From positions 186,001 through 250,000 of the forward strand of contig CDRNVI010000021.1 in NCBI GenBank assembly GCA_977017575.1: a stretch of 64,000 bases of DNA. Reading direction: 5' to 3'. Position 1 is the first letter of the stretch. Every line of letters begins with the position of its first letter. This stretch comes from Paramoeba atlantica. Lineage: Eukaryota > Discosea. Both the position numbers and the translations under genes were made by a program. The notes under the pieces were generated by a model, which did no database searches, was not told where the DNA came from, and worked only from the letters and a program-made list of their open reading frames with translations. Below are positions 19,085 through 29,904 of this stretch, piece after piece.

Positions 19085-21475
19085 CTAGCCGCCCCCTTTC
19101 CAGTCGGGTGATTCCCGGTTTAGCCAAATAACAAAGCTACTACGAATTGCTTCGCGTATGGCTTCAAGTTGGCATTCCGTGGACAGCCCTTTGTCACTCC
19201 CAAAAAGGCGGGCTACCTGCCGAAGAGAGGAAGCCGGCAATCCTCTTACACCCACCTCCATACACAGCAGATGTGTGTTCGGGTGATCCATCCTGCGGCG
19301 ATGCAATATATTCTGATATTTTTCCGTTTTGCGGCAGTGTGCCTCCGCGATGTTGTCTTCCCAGGGTACGGTCAGTTCAACGATAAATTCAGTTCCATCG
19401 TGAAGCCTGACCAGGCCATCTGGACGCCGAGTGGTTTCTAGGTCTGCCCACCAACTTGGGAGGTTACGGAGGCCCTCGAGGTCGAATGAGGCCCAGGAGG
19501 TGTTGGGGGAGCCGACGATCGCGTTCGCAAGGACGCTCAACACTCTGTCATGTCGATACGTGTAGCGTCCTTGGTCTAAGGATGTCCTGCAACCTGAGAG
19601 CAGGTGCCTTAAGGTTTCGGGTGCTGAGTTGCAGATACGGCAAGACACACTATTTGCACCATTCTTCCCCCATGTTCTGAGCATGGTCCGGGTAGGAAGT
19701 GGGGCTTGGACCATCACATGTGTAGCGAATCTGCTCAGTGAAGTGCTCCTAAGGCCGTTAATGGCAGCTGCAAAATCTTTCGCCTGATCTTCCTCCGTGT
19801 TCGTGTCCCACCACTGTATGGCAACCGTGGTGCGGCGTCGCAGAGCGTTAATCATACGCTCCTCGTTCAGGTCAATGAGAGTTTTCCTGGCGCGAGATCG
19901 GTCGTTCAAGCAGTGCGTTATGTGAGTTGCGGGCCGTATTTGTCCTTTCAAGCGTCTCTCCTCTTCTTCCCGTATTTTGTTCCGAAGCACAGCTGCGGCA
20001 GCCGGATCTTTGGATTTCTTTAACTGGCACATAAGGTCTGCAGTACATTCATGCCACAGTTGCGACAGGCTCCTCAGTCCCCAGCCGCGCGATGAGTAAA
20101 TTGCTTCGGGACTAGAGCCACGCGCCACGTTAATCCAACGCCGCAGGAAGTTGGTACAGAGTTTCTGGAGTCGGAGGACAAAGTTCATAGTGATGCACGG
20201 GTGGATCGTAAGCGAGAAGCGCAAGCGGGAGATAATGGCATGCTGATATATCCATAGTCGCGAAGGGAGGTCGTGGGCGCTCTTATCGATATTTCTGAGC
20301 CATGAATTAATGAGAGGACGTAGCTTCATGAACAGCGCACGGGACTGTTGTGCTCCAGGGGCGATGATCATGCCCAGAAAGGTGCTACCTGCATCACAGA
20401 TTTGGGGAATGGGAATGTGATTGACCAGAATTTGTGGACGGCGTGTCATGTAACCTGGGTGTTCATCGTCCGGTCGCACGGCCATGCATTGTACCCTACT
20501 CTTTTTCACGTTTATAGATAAACCTATTTTGCGGAGGATTGAGGATAGGGCTCCAAGTGCGATTTGTGACTCCTTCGGGTTGCTGGTGAGGACAGTGAGA
20601 TCGTCAGCGTAGGCCTTTATAAAGCATTTCGCATTGCCTGGCAGATCGAGTCCGTACGCGGGAAAGTTAAGTGTCATATAACGCAGTACTACTTCCATGA
20701 CGATAAGGAATATAGACGGGGAGAGGGTGTCGCCTTGGAGTACCCCACGTTGCACAGGAATTGTAGAGGAGAGACCTTCATAACACTTTATTTGCGTAGA
20801 CGCTCCGTTATATAAACTACTGATGTACCCGAGGAGAGTCGGGGAGATCTTGGCCCATTGCATCGCCTCAAATATAACATTGTGTGGGACTGAACCGAAT
20901 GCGTTGGATAGGTCCAGTTGGGCTAAGCAGTATTGGAGCTTGTTCTTTCTGTAGTGCTGCAAGATTGCATCCAGCGTCTGAGTGTGTTCCAGTGTCCCGT
21001 TGATGGCCGGTAGGAAACCCTTTCGGATTGATGGATCAATTACTGCTGCCTCGACCAGATGGCGGTTTATTTTGCGACTTATGATCGAATGGAGAAGCTT
21101 AGCTAGAACACTGATGAGACTGATGGGGCGCCAGTTTTGGGGTTGATCGTGAGCTCCATTTTTATGAATTAGGCGGGTAACAGAGCATTTCCAGGAAGGT
21201 GGGCAAGTGCGATACTTGAGCAACGCGTTGAAGACTGTAGCGATGTGTGAGTGTACGCTGTGACACCGTTTTAGGATGGTATATGTGATGGTGTCTTGAC
21301 CTGGGGCACTGCCATTCCTTTTCGAGATTAGAGCGTCGGATATTTCGGTCGGGGTCAGCTCTTCCCATGACATGTCGACAAGAGGACGGGTCCCAAGCGA
21401 GTCAGACGGAGGAATGTGGTATTCCTCTGAAGGAGCAGAAAGTGTATCACCAAAGTGCTTTTCCACGCTGTGCAC
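19085..21475 (-). CDS. Reverse transcriptase with RLE endonuclease (R2-like)
   Basis: 796 codons are listed from a GTG. The frame is open further upstream to about 21640 apart from one TGA (near 21515), and includes QRRALKRFNRNPWTAASETL, typical of the region before an R2-type RT. RT blocks: NGSAPGQDTITY, WRPISLISVLAKLLHSII, LDLSNAFGSVPHNV (A), VLQGDTLSPSIFLIVMEV (B), IKAYADDLTVLTS (C, YADD) and LSINVKKSRVQCM. A CCHC knuckle, CRICNSAPETLRHLLSGC, precedes the restriction-like endonuclease RRPDGLVRLHDGTEFIVELTVPWED. TPRT by such enzymes starts with a nick by the RLE. The frameshift to ORF1 and the stop suggest this copy is inactive. Confidence 0.85.
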   Translation of the reverse strand: MHSVEKHFGDTLSAPSEEYHIPPSDSLGTRPLVDMSWEELTPTEISDALISKRNGSAPGQDTITYTILKRCHSVHSHIATVFNALLKYRTCPPSWKCSVTRLIHKNGAHDQPQNWRPISLISVLAKLLHSIISRKINRHLVEAAVIDPSIRKGFLPAINGTLEHTQTLDAILQHYRKNKLQYCLAQLDLSNAFGSVPHNVIFEAMQWAKISPTLLGYISSLYNGASTQIKCYEGLSSTIPVQRGVLQGDTLSPSIFLIVMEVVLRYMTLNFPAYGLDLPGNAKCFIKAYADDLTVLTSNPKESQIALGALSSILRKIGLSINVKKSRVQCMAVRPDDEHPGYMTRRPQILVNHIPIPQICDAGSTFLGMIIAPGAQQSRALFMKLRPLINSWLRNIDKSAHDLPSRLWIYQHAIISRLRFSLTIHPCITMNFVLRLQKLCTNFLRRWINVARGSSPEAIYSSRGWGLRSLSQLWHECTADLMCQLKKSKDPAAAAVLRNKIREEEERRLKGQIRPATHITHCLNDRSRARKTLIDLNEERMINALRRRTTVAIQWWDTNTEEDQAKDFAAAINGLRSTSLSRFATHVMVQAPLPTRTMLRTWGKNGANSVSCRICNSAPETLRHLLSGCRTSLDQGRYTYRHDRVLSVLANAIVGSPNTSWASFDLEGLRNLPSWWADLETTRRPDGLVRLHDGTEFIVELTVPWEDNIAEAHCRKTEKYQNILHRRRMDHPNTHLLCMEVGVRGLPASSLRQVARLFGSDKGLSTECQLEAIREAIRSSFVIWLNRESPDWKGGG

Positions 21476-21641
21476 ATCGCATGTAGGATAGGAGGCTGGG
21501 GCTTCAAGACCGATGTTTCAAGACCGAGGTTTGTCCAATGTTTCGCTAGCGGCGGTCCATGGGTTTCTGTTAAAGCGTTTCAGTGCCCGGCGTTGTTCGA
21601 GTGTTTGCCGCTGTGCGGTGGCCTCCGCATGATAAACCCTT

Positions 21642-24578
21642 TCACCTTTTTTTGGTTTCCTTGATCGTTCGTTTTAAGGCGTTCCTGTCTGCCTTTCCAT
21701 GTGTATAGCGTAGTTTTGTCTGCAGTTCTTTTAGGTGCCGGGAGAAGGACGAGGCTATTTTTTCGCTTTCCAAGGGTCTGCATCGGGTCTTTGCGTGACC
21801 TTTCTTTGTGCGGATTAAAAAGCCTTTCGTGGGATTCACGTCGCGAGCAACCTCGTAGGTAGAGACAGATAGTATGGAGCTCAGGAGTTCGGCGTTCCTA
21901 ACGGCGGAATCTATGTCTTGTTCAGGAGTGAGTAATGCACTACACCTTTTGAGAGCCTTGGTCTCAACGTCGTGCCACTGTGCGTCCGTTAAGTTGATAC
22001 ATATCTTTCCCCCTTGGATGTACCTGGCTGTTCGGAGTAGGTAATCGAGATCCTGTTCTTTATACTCCTGCAGGTCTGGTGGAACCGCCGAGCGAGGTAC
22101 TTTGGATTCCTGGGCAGAGCTGGTCTCGGCGGCAGTGGAACCTGCAGTTGGAGGAGCAGCGGGACCGAAGACTTTACAGCAACGATGAGCACACCCGAGT
22201 TTGTCGCGGCAGGTGTGGCGGCAGGGTTGTGCAAAGGATTGCAAAGAGGGTACACGACTGGGTGGGTCTGCTATGCGATATGCTGGAAGCTCCGGAATAG
22301 CTTCTAAGACCGGCGGAGTTTCGTCGATGGGTGTGTGTCGATGTAGGGTTATCACATAATCTGCAAGCCCGGGAATTTCGGAGCCGTTTAGTCTCTTAAG
22401 AACGGCTTTACTGAGAGTACCCGGAGAGGAATAGTAATCTGAAAGTTTTAGGGCTGCATCCTGGTACAGAGATACCCAACTGGAGTGGCGCGAAGACTTG
22501 TCCGGGCTTCCGACTTTGTGAATTGTAATGAAATCGCACGCCCCATGGTCCATCAGTTCTTCTACGGAACATCCTCTTACTATGATGTCGTGCGTGGGGT
22601 TGCCAGAGTTCAGCGCCTTCGAAATGGCTGCCTGCGCTCCCTGCAGGGAGCTAATCCTGCTGCGTGTGATTTGACTTTCGCAGGCAGCTCGTACGTCCGG
22701 AAAATATAACCATTCTTGGGCACTTGCTAGGCGAAGTTTCAGAGGCTTTGATCGGGATTGTATAAAATGTAGGCATTGTTTCCCTTTCTCTGTCGAGCGA
22801 CGTCTTTCTACAGGGACCCCCGAATTCCCAGAAGGCACGTCGTGAGGGACCTTCTCGAATACCCATTCCGGAACTTCGTCGTCCGCAGTGCAGAGAGGGA
22901 ACGGTGGTTCTGTCAAGAGTCCTTCTGAGTCGTCGGTATGGTGGGGTGACTTTATACGATTAATAAGTAGTTTCTCTACGCCGCGGCGTGTGGGACTAGG
23001 CGTGAACGAGACGTTCCAGGACTCCGGCACTATCGAAAGATTCTGTGGCGGCGATAAAGGGGCAGGGAGGTACGGGACTTTCTCTGCTTTGGAGTTGTCG
23101 GAAGTGTCCACCCCTGCGTCGTGCTCGGGCGTGCTGCTGGGATGGTCGCGATATGGTTCATCAGTTATCCGGTCTGGGGGGTGCTTTTCGGTATCAGAGG
23201 AAGAGATACGTGCGGGTGACGATGTTGTGATGCCAGGGGTAAGCCCTCTTTTGCAGCAAAGGTGGCCACACGTGGTTTTGTCCTTACAGGGATGTTTACA
23301 TGGTAGATTGTATGGGTTCTGAGGCTCTGGTTCGGGCTGTCGAGCGCTGAGGCGCAATATCGGTCCTTCCTGCAGCTTTTCTATAGCGAATTCGGGAGAT
23401 TCTCGCTTGGGAGATAGTTGGGACCCTCGGTTTACGGTCTTGGGAGTCATCTTTCTGAGAGGCGGTGGTTTCGCTCGTGCTTCCGGGGGAGGGATGCCAA
23501 GGAGGCCTTTACATAATTCATACGCAAGATTGATAGCTGTTGAGGAGATAGTATGTTGTTTTCCTTCCGGAGGAGAAGAAGGGGATTTCCGAAAGGTGGG
23601 CACCTTACTTGCTTCACGCTGATCAGCTCTGTTGGCATGCGTTGTAGCAGGGTTGTCGCTGTTTGATCTTGCGATTCCTGGGGCAATCAATTTTCTCTTC
23701 GCCGACATTTCTCCCTCGACGTGTTTCCTTGAGCGTTCGTAGTGGTTGGAGCCCTCGCTTGTGGATCTGCCGCTGGGTGAAAACACTTCCGTGTTCGAGG
23801 AGTTCTGCGCAGTTTGGGGTTTGCCCGCACATTGAAATATGGGCTTGGTCAAGTGGCGCAGTACTTTCACCATAAAGCCCCCAGAGTCTCCTGCCAGATT
23901 TTGACTCCCATTGTCGCGCGTACTGCTTTGTGGATCTAGTCTAGGTGCACTACCGGCGCTCGTACAAGTGGTGTGGAGGTGACGTTTACAACAGGGGTGC
24001 CCGCAATTCGCCTTATCCTTGCAGATATGTTTGCACGGGGCGATAGGTTCAGGTACATCCTTTACTCCTTCAGATGGTGGGGCTTCAGAGGACATTGTGT
24101 TTGTTTCCGTCCTCCTCGTTACATCGGTAACAGTATTCCCTTGGGATACATGTGTGGTACTATCTTCGGGAACACAGGTAGGAAGAAGATGTCGTTTACA
24201 ACATGGGTGGCCGCACAGACTCTTGTCTTTGCAGGGATGCTTGCATTGTGAAATGTTAAGGGGCTGAGTGGACGGCGGATTCGGCGCAGTCTTGCAGCAG
24301 GGATGGCCGCATTTTGTTTTCTCCTTACAAGTATGTTTACATCGCCGGGTCGTATTTATTGCGGTTTCCTTCTTTTCAGTGTTTGTTTTCAGTGAACCTC
24401 TCATAGGAGCTTTGGAGCTGACTCGGTAGGAGTTTGCATGTTGAGCTGCATGTTCCTTGGCCTCGCGTTCAGCACCTGTCAGAGAGGTGGCGGATCGGCT
24501 AGTTACGTTGCCTAGTCTCTTATGAGAGTCCTGCAACGCCTGTGAGATTTCCCCACTTCTGGCATGTGGCGAGGTCAT
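21642..24578 (-). CDS. ORF1 of R2-like element with five Cys/His knuckles
   Basis: About 978 aa from MTSPHARSGE; an upstream ATG at 24632 adds 18 hydrophobic residues. Five copies of the pattern C-[KR]-H-x-C-[KR]-[DE]-K-x2-C-x-H-x-C-C-K occur near residues 98, 130, 200, 445 and 804 (numbered from the upstream ATG), for example CKHPCKDKSLCGHPCCK. From memory the same pattern is found in Mer3/HFM1-type helicases. Here it most likely binds RNA or DNA. Long Ser/Pro-rich linkers separate the knuckles. The frame ends ETKKR* at an A7 run, just where the RT frame becomes open in another phase, so the two were probably one polyprotein or are linked by frameshifting. Confidence 0.75.
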   Translation of the reverse strand: MTSPHARSGEISQALQDSHKRLGNVTSRSATSLTGAEREAKEHAAQHANSYRVSSKAPMRGSLKTNTEKKETAINTTRRCKHTCKEKTKCGHPCCKTAPNPPSTQPLNISQCKHPCKDKSLCGHPCCKRHLLPTCVPEDSTTHVSQGNTVTDVTRRTETNTMSSEAPPSEGVKDVPEPIAPCKHICKDKANCGHPCCKRHLHTTCTSAGSAPRLDPQSSTRDNGSQNLAGDSGGFMVKVLRHLTKPIFQCAGKPQTAQNSSNTEVFSPSGRSTSEGSNHYERSRKHVEGEMSAKRKLIAPGIARSNSDNPATTHANRADQREASKVPTFRKSPSSPPEGKQHTISSTAINLAYELCKGLLGIPPPEARAKPPPLRKMTPKTVNRGSQLSPKRESPEFAIEKLQEGPILRLSARQPEPEPQNPYNLPCKHPCKDKTTCGHLCCKRGLTPGITTSSPARISSSDTEKHPPDRITDEPYRDHPSSTPEHDAGVDTSDNSKAEKVPYLPAPLSPPQNLSIVPESWNVSFTPSPTRRGVEKLLINRIKSPHHTDDSEGLLTEPPFPLCTADDEVPEWVFEKVPHDVPSGNSGVPVERRRSTEKGKQCLHFIQSRSKPLKLRLASAQEWLYFPDVRAACESQITRSRISSLQGAQAAISKALNSGNPTHDIIVRGCSVEELMDHGACDFITIHKVGSPDKSSRHSSWVSLYQDAALKLSDYYSSPGTLSKAVLKRLNGSEIPGLADYVITLHRHTPIDETPPVLEAIPELPAYRIADPPSRVPSLQSFAQPCRHTCRDKLGCAHRCCKVFGPAAPPTAGSTAAETSSAQESKVPRSAVPPDLQEYKEQDLDYLLRTARYIQGGKICINLTDAQWHDVETKALKRCSALLTPEQDIDSAVRNAELLSSILSVSTYEVARDVNPTKGFLIRTKKGHAKTRCRPLESEKIASSFSRHLKELQTKLRYTHGKADRNALKRTIKETKKR

Positions 24579-24861
24579 GAAGGGTCGTAAAAGTAGGGGA
24601 AAATAAACAACAAGCAACAACAAGCAAACCATCTCCGTAGATACCTAGATAACGAGGACAAGCCCACAAGTGCCAGGCAGGCCTGAAACCCCCCGTATTT
24701 TCCTTTATGTCTTCCCATTTTCCATTGAAATGACAGATCCCTTCCTTTTTATATTCACACTGTTGCATGCACCATAGAGTAGCTCAACACTGTTTCGTGC
24801 AGCGACTCAACCGGCTTTGGGTGGCTCAACGCCGTAACAACAGCGGATCTACACTACATGC

Positions 24862-25493
24862 GAGCGGCTCAACGCTGTATTAACAGCGGCTCAACGCTCC
24901 ATTTCATCAGCATGAGTGGCTCAACGCTGTATCAACAGCGGCTCTACACTACATGCGAGCGGCTCAACGCTGTATCAACAGCGGCTCAACGCTCCATTTC
25001 ATCAGCATGAGTGGCTCAACGCTGTATCAACAGCGGCTCTACACTACATGCGAGCGGCTCAACGCTGTATTGACAGCGGCTCAACGCTCCATTCCATCAG
25101 CATGAGTGGCTCAACGCTGTATCAACAGCGGCTCTACACTACATGCGAGCGGCTCAACGCTGTATTGACAGCGGCTCAACGCTCCATTCCATCAGCATGA
25201 GTGGCTCAACGCTGTAACAACAGCGGCTCTACACTACATGCGAGCGGCTCAACGCTGTATCAACAGCGGCTCTACACTACATGCGAGCGGCTCAACGCTG
25301 TATCAACAGCGGCTCAACGCTCCATTCCACCAGCATGAGTGGCTCAACGCTGTATCAACAGCGGTTCTACACTACATGCGAGCGGCTCAACGCTGTATTG
25401 ACAGCGGCTCAACGCTCCATTCCATCAGCATGAGTGGCTCAACGCTGTAACAACAGCGGCTCTACACTACATGCGAGCGGCTTGATGTTTCTT
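24862..25493. repeat. Minisatellite, 95-bp unit with ~22-bp subunits
   Basis: GAGCGGCTCAACGCTGTAT recurs at 24862, 24957, 25052, 25147 and 25242 (period 95), then after a 42-bp short unit at 25284, and again near 25380 and 25474. Each unit contains several GCGGCTCAACGCTGTATCAA-like subunits. It is open in one frame, but that follows from the repeat (95 is not a multiple of 3) and I do not call a gene. Confidence 0.9.
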
Positions 25494-25862
25494 TTTTTTT
25501 TTTGCTTACAAAAAGGTTGATCTTTTTTTTTTGGGGGGGGGGATACGAGTTGAAAACAAGCAATCAAATTAGCAATTCTTTTTCTTTCCACAGATGTACC
25601 TTTTTTCTCAGCCCAAAACTAGCAATTTAGTCTCCCCTAAGTATATACTACAAACAAGAAAAACAGTAAAAATTAAAACAAGCAATCCATGCCCAATCCA
25701 TTCGCGCGTTCCGGACCGGGTCTTTCGACCTCTCCACGGCCTGACTTGTGAACCCTTCCCTTGTTATATGGGAGGGCGCAGGCGCGGGCCTGTGTCGACA
25801 GCGACACGGTCACGAAACAGGATGCTGGCCGACGGGGAGGAGATTCACTACCCGTGTGCTAC

Positions 25863-26031
25863 CTCACTTGGGGTACCTAGCCCTCGCGGGCTAGGCGTGA
25901 GTATAGACTCTGTCGACCCGACCAGCACCCGTCCTGGATACCATGGTGTCTTCGTGCTGAAATAGGACTGTCAGTCCGAATCCCTACCTATCTCACATTG
26001 GGGTACCTCACTCTCGAAGGCGAGGCGTGAG
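25863..26031 (-). other. Two conserved 3'-region hairpins of element B
   Basis: Each copy has CTCAC...GTGAG as an outer stem, GGGGTACC, and an inner stem (CTAGCCC/GGGCTAG in the first; CTCG/CGAG in the second), followed by ATAG-CACTGT-like sequence. The same arrangement is found at 37557-37596 and, with CTCGC/GCGAG as outer stem, at 35465-35503. Covarying arms argue for a conserved RNA structure, perhaps recognised by the reverse transcriptase. Confidence 0.6.
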
Positions 26032-29000
26032 AATAGGCACTGTAGGCTCGATCGCTCCTGCCGGTCCGCAGCTGGCACGATTCGGTGTGGTGTCAGAGGG
26101 TGCCTCGTGCAGTAAAGCGAGACTGGCATGGATATCCACGTCTGCCATGCGTCTTACAAGCATTCGTGCCTGAGACCGCATGAGCGTAACGTTCATGTCC
26201 TGGAGAAGAAAAAACATTGACGTTTGCTCGGACATATCACCCTTACATGCTGCGGCTCTTTTTCCCGCGATCTTCTTCAGCATATGGAGGGACGTCGGAC
26301 TCCATGATCCGTACGATTCCACTACCATGGCGGTGAAATCATGTCCGGCCTCTAGAGCCTCTTGCCTTTGTCCACGCTTGTGGTTCGTCGCATATTTCTC
26401 TGCGAAGGCCCCTGCAGCTACCATGCCAGCAGAACGGACCAGGTCCGTATATTTCTGTTGCTGGACGTGGGTCACCGCAAAATCAAAGACAAGGCCTTTA
26501 CCGAGCGTGTAGCTCGGAAGGAACACATCCCCTGGTCTTGTGAGTGCCCCCCTGGACCTCTGTTGCCGAGGCTGTGCTCCCTTTTCGGAGACAAATTGGC
26601 CTTTTGACAAACGTCAAAGAACTGGAGGGCCAAGGCATTATGCCTCGCCGAGATCCCGTAGTCGTGTTTACAGACCAATGCGTGGTCTCCTTGTGGTCCC
26701 ATCGGAAGCGTGCATCCTGAGACGGGACAGGGGTGTGTTTCTGGATATACTTTTTGTCCTAGCCACCAGGTGCACAGGGTGCGAAACTCCGTTTTAGTAA
26801 AGGCGTGCCCCTTTTCCCTGGAGGGCGTGACAAACAGCCAGTCACCTGCCCCTTTTCCAGATTGAGATATCCAACGTGCCCTCGTTTGAGGATCAGCTTT
26901 CTGATATGCATCGGTGTACTCGCGGGAAGAAATTGCACGGCTGAGCACCTTTTGGCGTGCGACTCGGTCGTTGGAAGATGAAAATTCGTGGTCGAGTTTC
27001 GTTTGTTCAAAGTAAGTGGTCGTCGTGTCTCCGGGTGGTGCTACGGAAAGATTCGCCGGGAGAGGTCGTTTTGATCCACGGAGACCCAGTACTTTTTTGA
27101 GGTGAGAGAGAGAGGAAGCGTGCTGAGGGGAAATTAGACCGGTTTTCTCTTCCAGGACGCTGGTGCCCGCTCGTGAATTGACGTCCAGTATTGCATCAGC
27201 AAAATCTTTTGCGTCGAGGGAGTTCCAGTTGTCCTTATCCGCTGCGAAAGAGACTGAGGAAACGTACGCCGATGAGGCATGCATCGCTGAAGAGCGCAGC
27301 CCGAATCCACCATAAGATTTTGGACGTTGTACTTGTGCGGCAGCGTCTTCATTTAAAGGACATATAGAGCGTTCCGTGGTATGCAGTATTGCTGTGTCAA
27401 GTTCTTCGCATAGCTCATGGACGGAATTGGTGGGTGTGGTTCTAAGAGAATATGCCATTTGGCTGAAACCAGCACATTGTCGGATGAGTGCGAGGGAAAC
27501 TTGCGGGTCTTCCATGTATTCGATCGCGGCTAGGGATTCTTCAGCAGGCAACAGGGTGTGTTCACGGAGAAATTCTGTGCAGAAATCAGTCGTTCCTACA
27601 GGGCTACATAAAATTGAAAAATTTCCCTCGCTTGTCTTTTTAGTCGTCGGGATGTTGTCGAAGCTGTCCAAGTGTTCGGCGGATTCAGGATGTGTAATCG
27701 CCTCGCACTTGCTGGCGTTTAGGAAGATGCCCCACTGTGGGCCGACTCGTTCGATGATGTCTAAAGCTCGTCTGACGTCGTGAGCCTTCCCCCCGAGAAT
27801 GCCGTCATCCAAATACCACAGATTAAGCTTAAGAAGACCAGGAAGTTGTCGATCTATCTCGGTAGTAACCAGTTGCATGACGAGGGAAAAAAGTAAAGGA
27901 CCCAACGGATCCCCTTGTTGCACACCCTCCTTTGAAGAAATCTGACGGAAACCGTAAGTGAGAATACTCTCGGTGGTGTAACACCATTCAACCCACTGGG
28001 AGAGCTCCGGGAAGTGCTCCCTCATAAGTGCAGCAAAGGCAGTTCTTGAGATGTTGTTAAAGGCATTTCGCAGATCCACTTTACATAGCGTGAAATCAGA
28101 ACTTCCCGCCTGAGAGGCCATCACGTGCCTACACAGGTGGATCAGGCGTTCGGCCCCTGCAGGTGTTGCGACTCCGTATTGATGAGGCCAGAGTAGTTTG
28201 CTTGCCTTTTCCTTTACTGCGGAGCAGGCCGCTTTGCTCACAAGTCGCCTTATTGTTTCGCCGGCAGCAATAGGACGGACATCATTTTCTCCCTTTTCTA
28301 AGGCACATAGTCTGGCGCCGCCGAAGAACTTCTGGACTTGGAGACAACCTTTCCCGGACAGCAAGAGGTTCATGACTTCCTTGAGATAGAAAAGCGGCTG
28401 TACCTTGTCGTCAGGGTGTGCTGCTAAGGCGCTCTGGAGATGCTCAGGGCGGAGGCCCATGGTGCCAGCCGATGTTCCGCGCCGGAAACTGCGTAGTGCC
28501 TTTTCAACTTCGCCTTCGGATAGATGTAAAGGCTCTCCTTCTATGGACGGAATGTGACTGAAGATGATAAAGGCAATCTACCTGGGTGCTTCGATTGGAG
28601 TTTTTCGTAAGTTTCTTCGGATTCAGGTGCCATCGGTGCTGCTGTAAGAGCTGCCATCGCACGGGAAAACTCCCCTTGTCTGGCCAGCAACTCGGCTCGT
28701 TTCGCCGCCTTGCCGGACTCGTCCACTTCCTCATCGTCGTTCCTCTCCCGCTTCTTTACCATTTGCGCAACAGATTCGTTCCACAGTGCCGCGTATTCCC
28801 TGGATTCCCAGCGATCCATGCGTTGGCTCGTTTTCGTGGTATAGGACGAATTTCCTTTTCGTCCCCCTCTTTTGGGCGCGGGCAGGACACATTTTGGGAG
28901 CATCGCTAAGCGTGTCCAGGCCTCAACCGAGTTCTCTCTAACCACTGCAGCCATTGTTTGGGTCAAAACGGAGGCCCACTGTTGTCTGCATCGGAATGGT

Positions 29001-29832
29001 ACATCTTTGCATGTGTTGATGGCGTAAGAGCAGACATAATCAAGAGACGGGAGCGAATCCTTGTAAATTTGGGAAATGGAAGCCTCTTCGGTTTCTGGCT
29101 CACAGGTTAGCGACGAGGTGTAAGAGCTAAAGGAGTCTTGACATTTTTCCTCATGGGAAGCTTTTTTATTGTGATCATAGTGCTTGCCGCATGAGGGGCA
29201 TAAGAAACGTCCTTCTTTTTCCCACCATTCCGAAGGCACAGTATCGCTATGTTGGCTTGCGACGTGATGGTAGTAGGCCTGCCACTTCCCTCCGTGTGCT
29301 GCGGTGCTCCAGTTGCACACTTCGACTGGACAGGTGCGACGTCTCATTGTGTCTCGTCTAGCTGGTTGGCGAGTCTTGGAATCTTTACTAACCCCTCTCT
29401 CGAAAATTTTGGGCGTCGACTTTTGGCTAGAAAGAGGGCTTTTTCGTAGGAGAAGCCTCGCTGTGGCCATGGAATGTGGTTCGTACCGCTCTGGGGTTTG
29501 GCTTGTTACTTCTTGACCTTTGCCAGACGTATTGGGGGCACAGTCCCTTGATACGCTGGAATGATTTCTCTCTTCGTCTGCCGATAAAATCATCCCCGTG
29601 TCAGGTGTCTGCTCTCGGTGCAAAGAATGTAGTGCCGTTTCCATTTTGTCTTGCCAGGCCGGTGTAATATTGGCGTCGTGTAGAGGGATTCATCATATGT
29701 ACTAGTTGCAGCGATAAGATGCTGATTACCCTCAAATTGGTCCCAGGAGCCTGGCGTGTGTGTTTTCTCCTCTTGGGCAAAAAGGTCATCTTCTGGTATC
29801 GTCATCGAGCCGCATGAATCAGCCTCCCTCAT
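26008..29832 (-). pseudogene. RT/RLE polyprotein of element B, frameshifted
   Basis: It starts at MREADSCGSM (29832) and is homologous along its length to the intact 1,328-aa protein at 37640-41626. Recognisable parts: THTPGSWDQF; a zinc-finger block (CPVEVCNWSTAAHGGKWQ...FLCPSCGKHYDHNK); RT with GTMGLRPEHLQ, DLRNAFNNIS, GVQQGDPLGPLLFSLV and LWYLDDGILGG; CPVSGC...GDHALVC knuckle; RLE block LTRPGDVFLPSY...VFDFAVTHVQQ. Frames change near 29650, 28555 and 26545, so three frameshifts break it. The intact YLDD and endonuclease residues suggest recent decay. Confidence 0.85.
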
Positions 29833-29868
29833 TGTCCGGATAAAAGAAATAGGGAAAGAAAAATAAGT

Positions 29869-29904
29869 CAACAAGGTACAGAAACTGTATCTTTATCGTT
29901 AAAG
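29869..29904 (-). other. Spliced-leader sequence at head of element B
   Basis: On the minus strand it reads CTTTAACGATAAAG, then ATACAGTTTCTGTAC and CTTGTTG, followed by ACTTATTTTTC (5'UTR). An A-run (29917-29905) precedes it directly. SL sequence is normally added to mRNA by trans-splicing, so its presence in DNA next to UTR implies reverse transcription of a mature mRNA or a target preference for SL sequence. Confidence 0.85.

Larger units (their letters stand above)
18983..24640 (-). mobile_element. R2-like RLE non-LTR retrotransposon
   Basis: It is a 5.6-kb minus-strand unit: ORF1 (24578-21642), RT-endonuclease frame (about 21640-19085) and a short 3' region ending AATAAACACAAT at the DIRS boundary. 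Unlike the elements at 25.5-41.7 kb, no SL sequence is seen at its 5' side. The exact ends are not defined. Confidence 0.75.
25494..29904 (-). mobile_element. SL-headed RT/RLE retrotransposon B (broken)
   Basis: It runs on the minus strand from the SL (29904-29869) through a frameshifted ORF to a 3' region with two covarying hairpins (25863-25901, 25992-26031). It ends in A-runs (plus-strand T-runs at about 25490-25503 and 25522-25533). It is the last unit of the tandem array. Downstream is minisatellite, not another SL. Confidence 0.8.

Noticed and set aside
24916-25450. Two open frames of 94 and 70 codons
   Set aside because: They are translations of the minisatellite. The unit length is not a multiple of three and the peptide has no domain.
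24862-25493. CRISPR-like array of regular repeats
   Set aside because: The 22-bp and 95-bp units are contiguous and similar throughout, with no unique spacers and no cas genes; the context is eukaryotic. It is a minisatellite.
25680-26045. tRNA-derived SINE or tRNA gene in the conserved 3' region of element B
   Set aside because: A GGxxCGAATCCC-like stretch tempted, but no cloverleaf or A/B box pair with proper spacing could be built.
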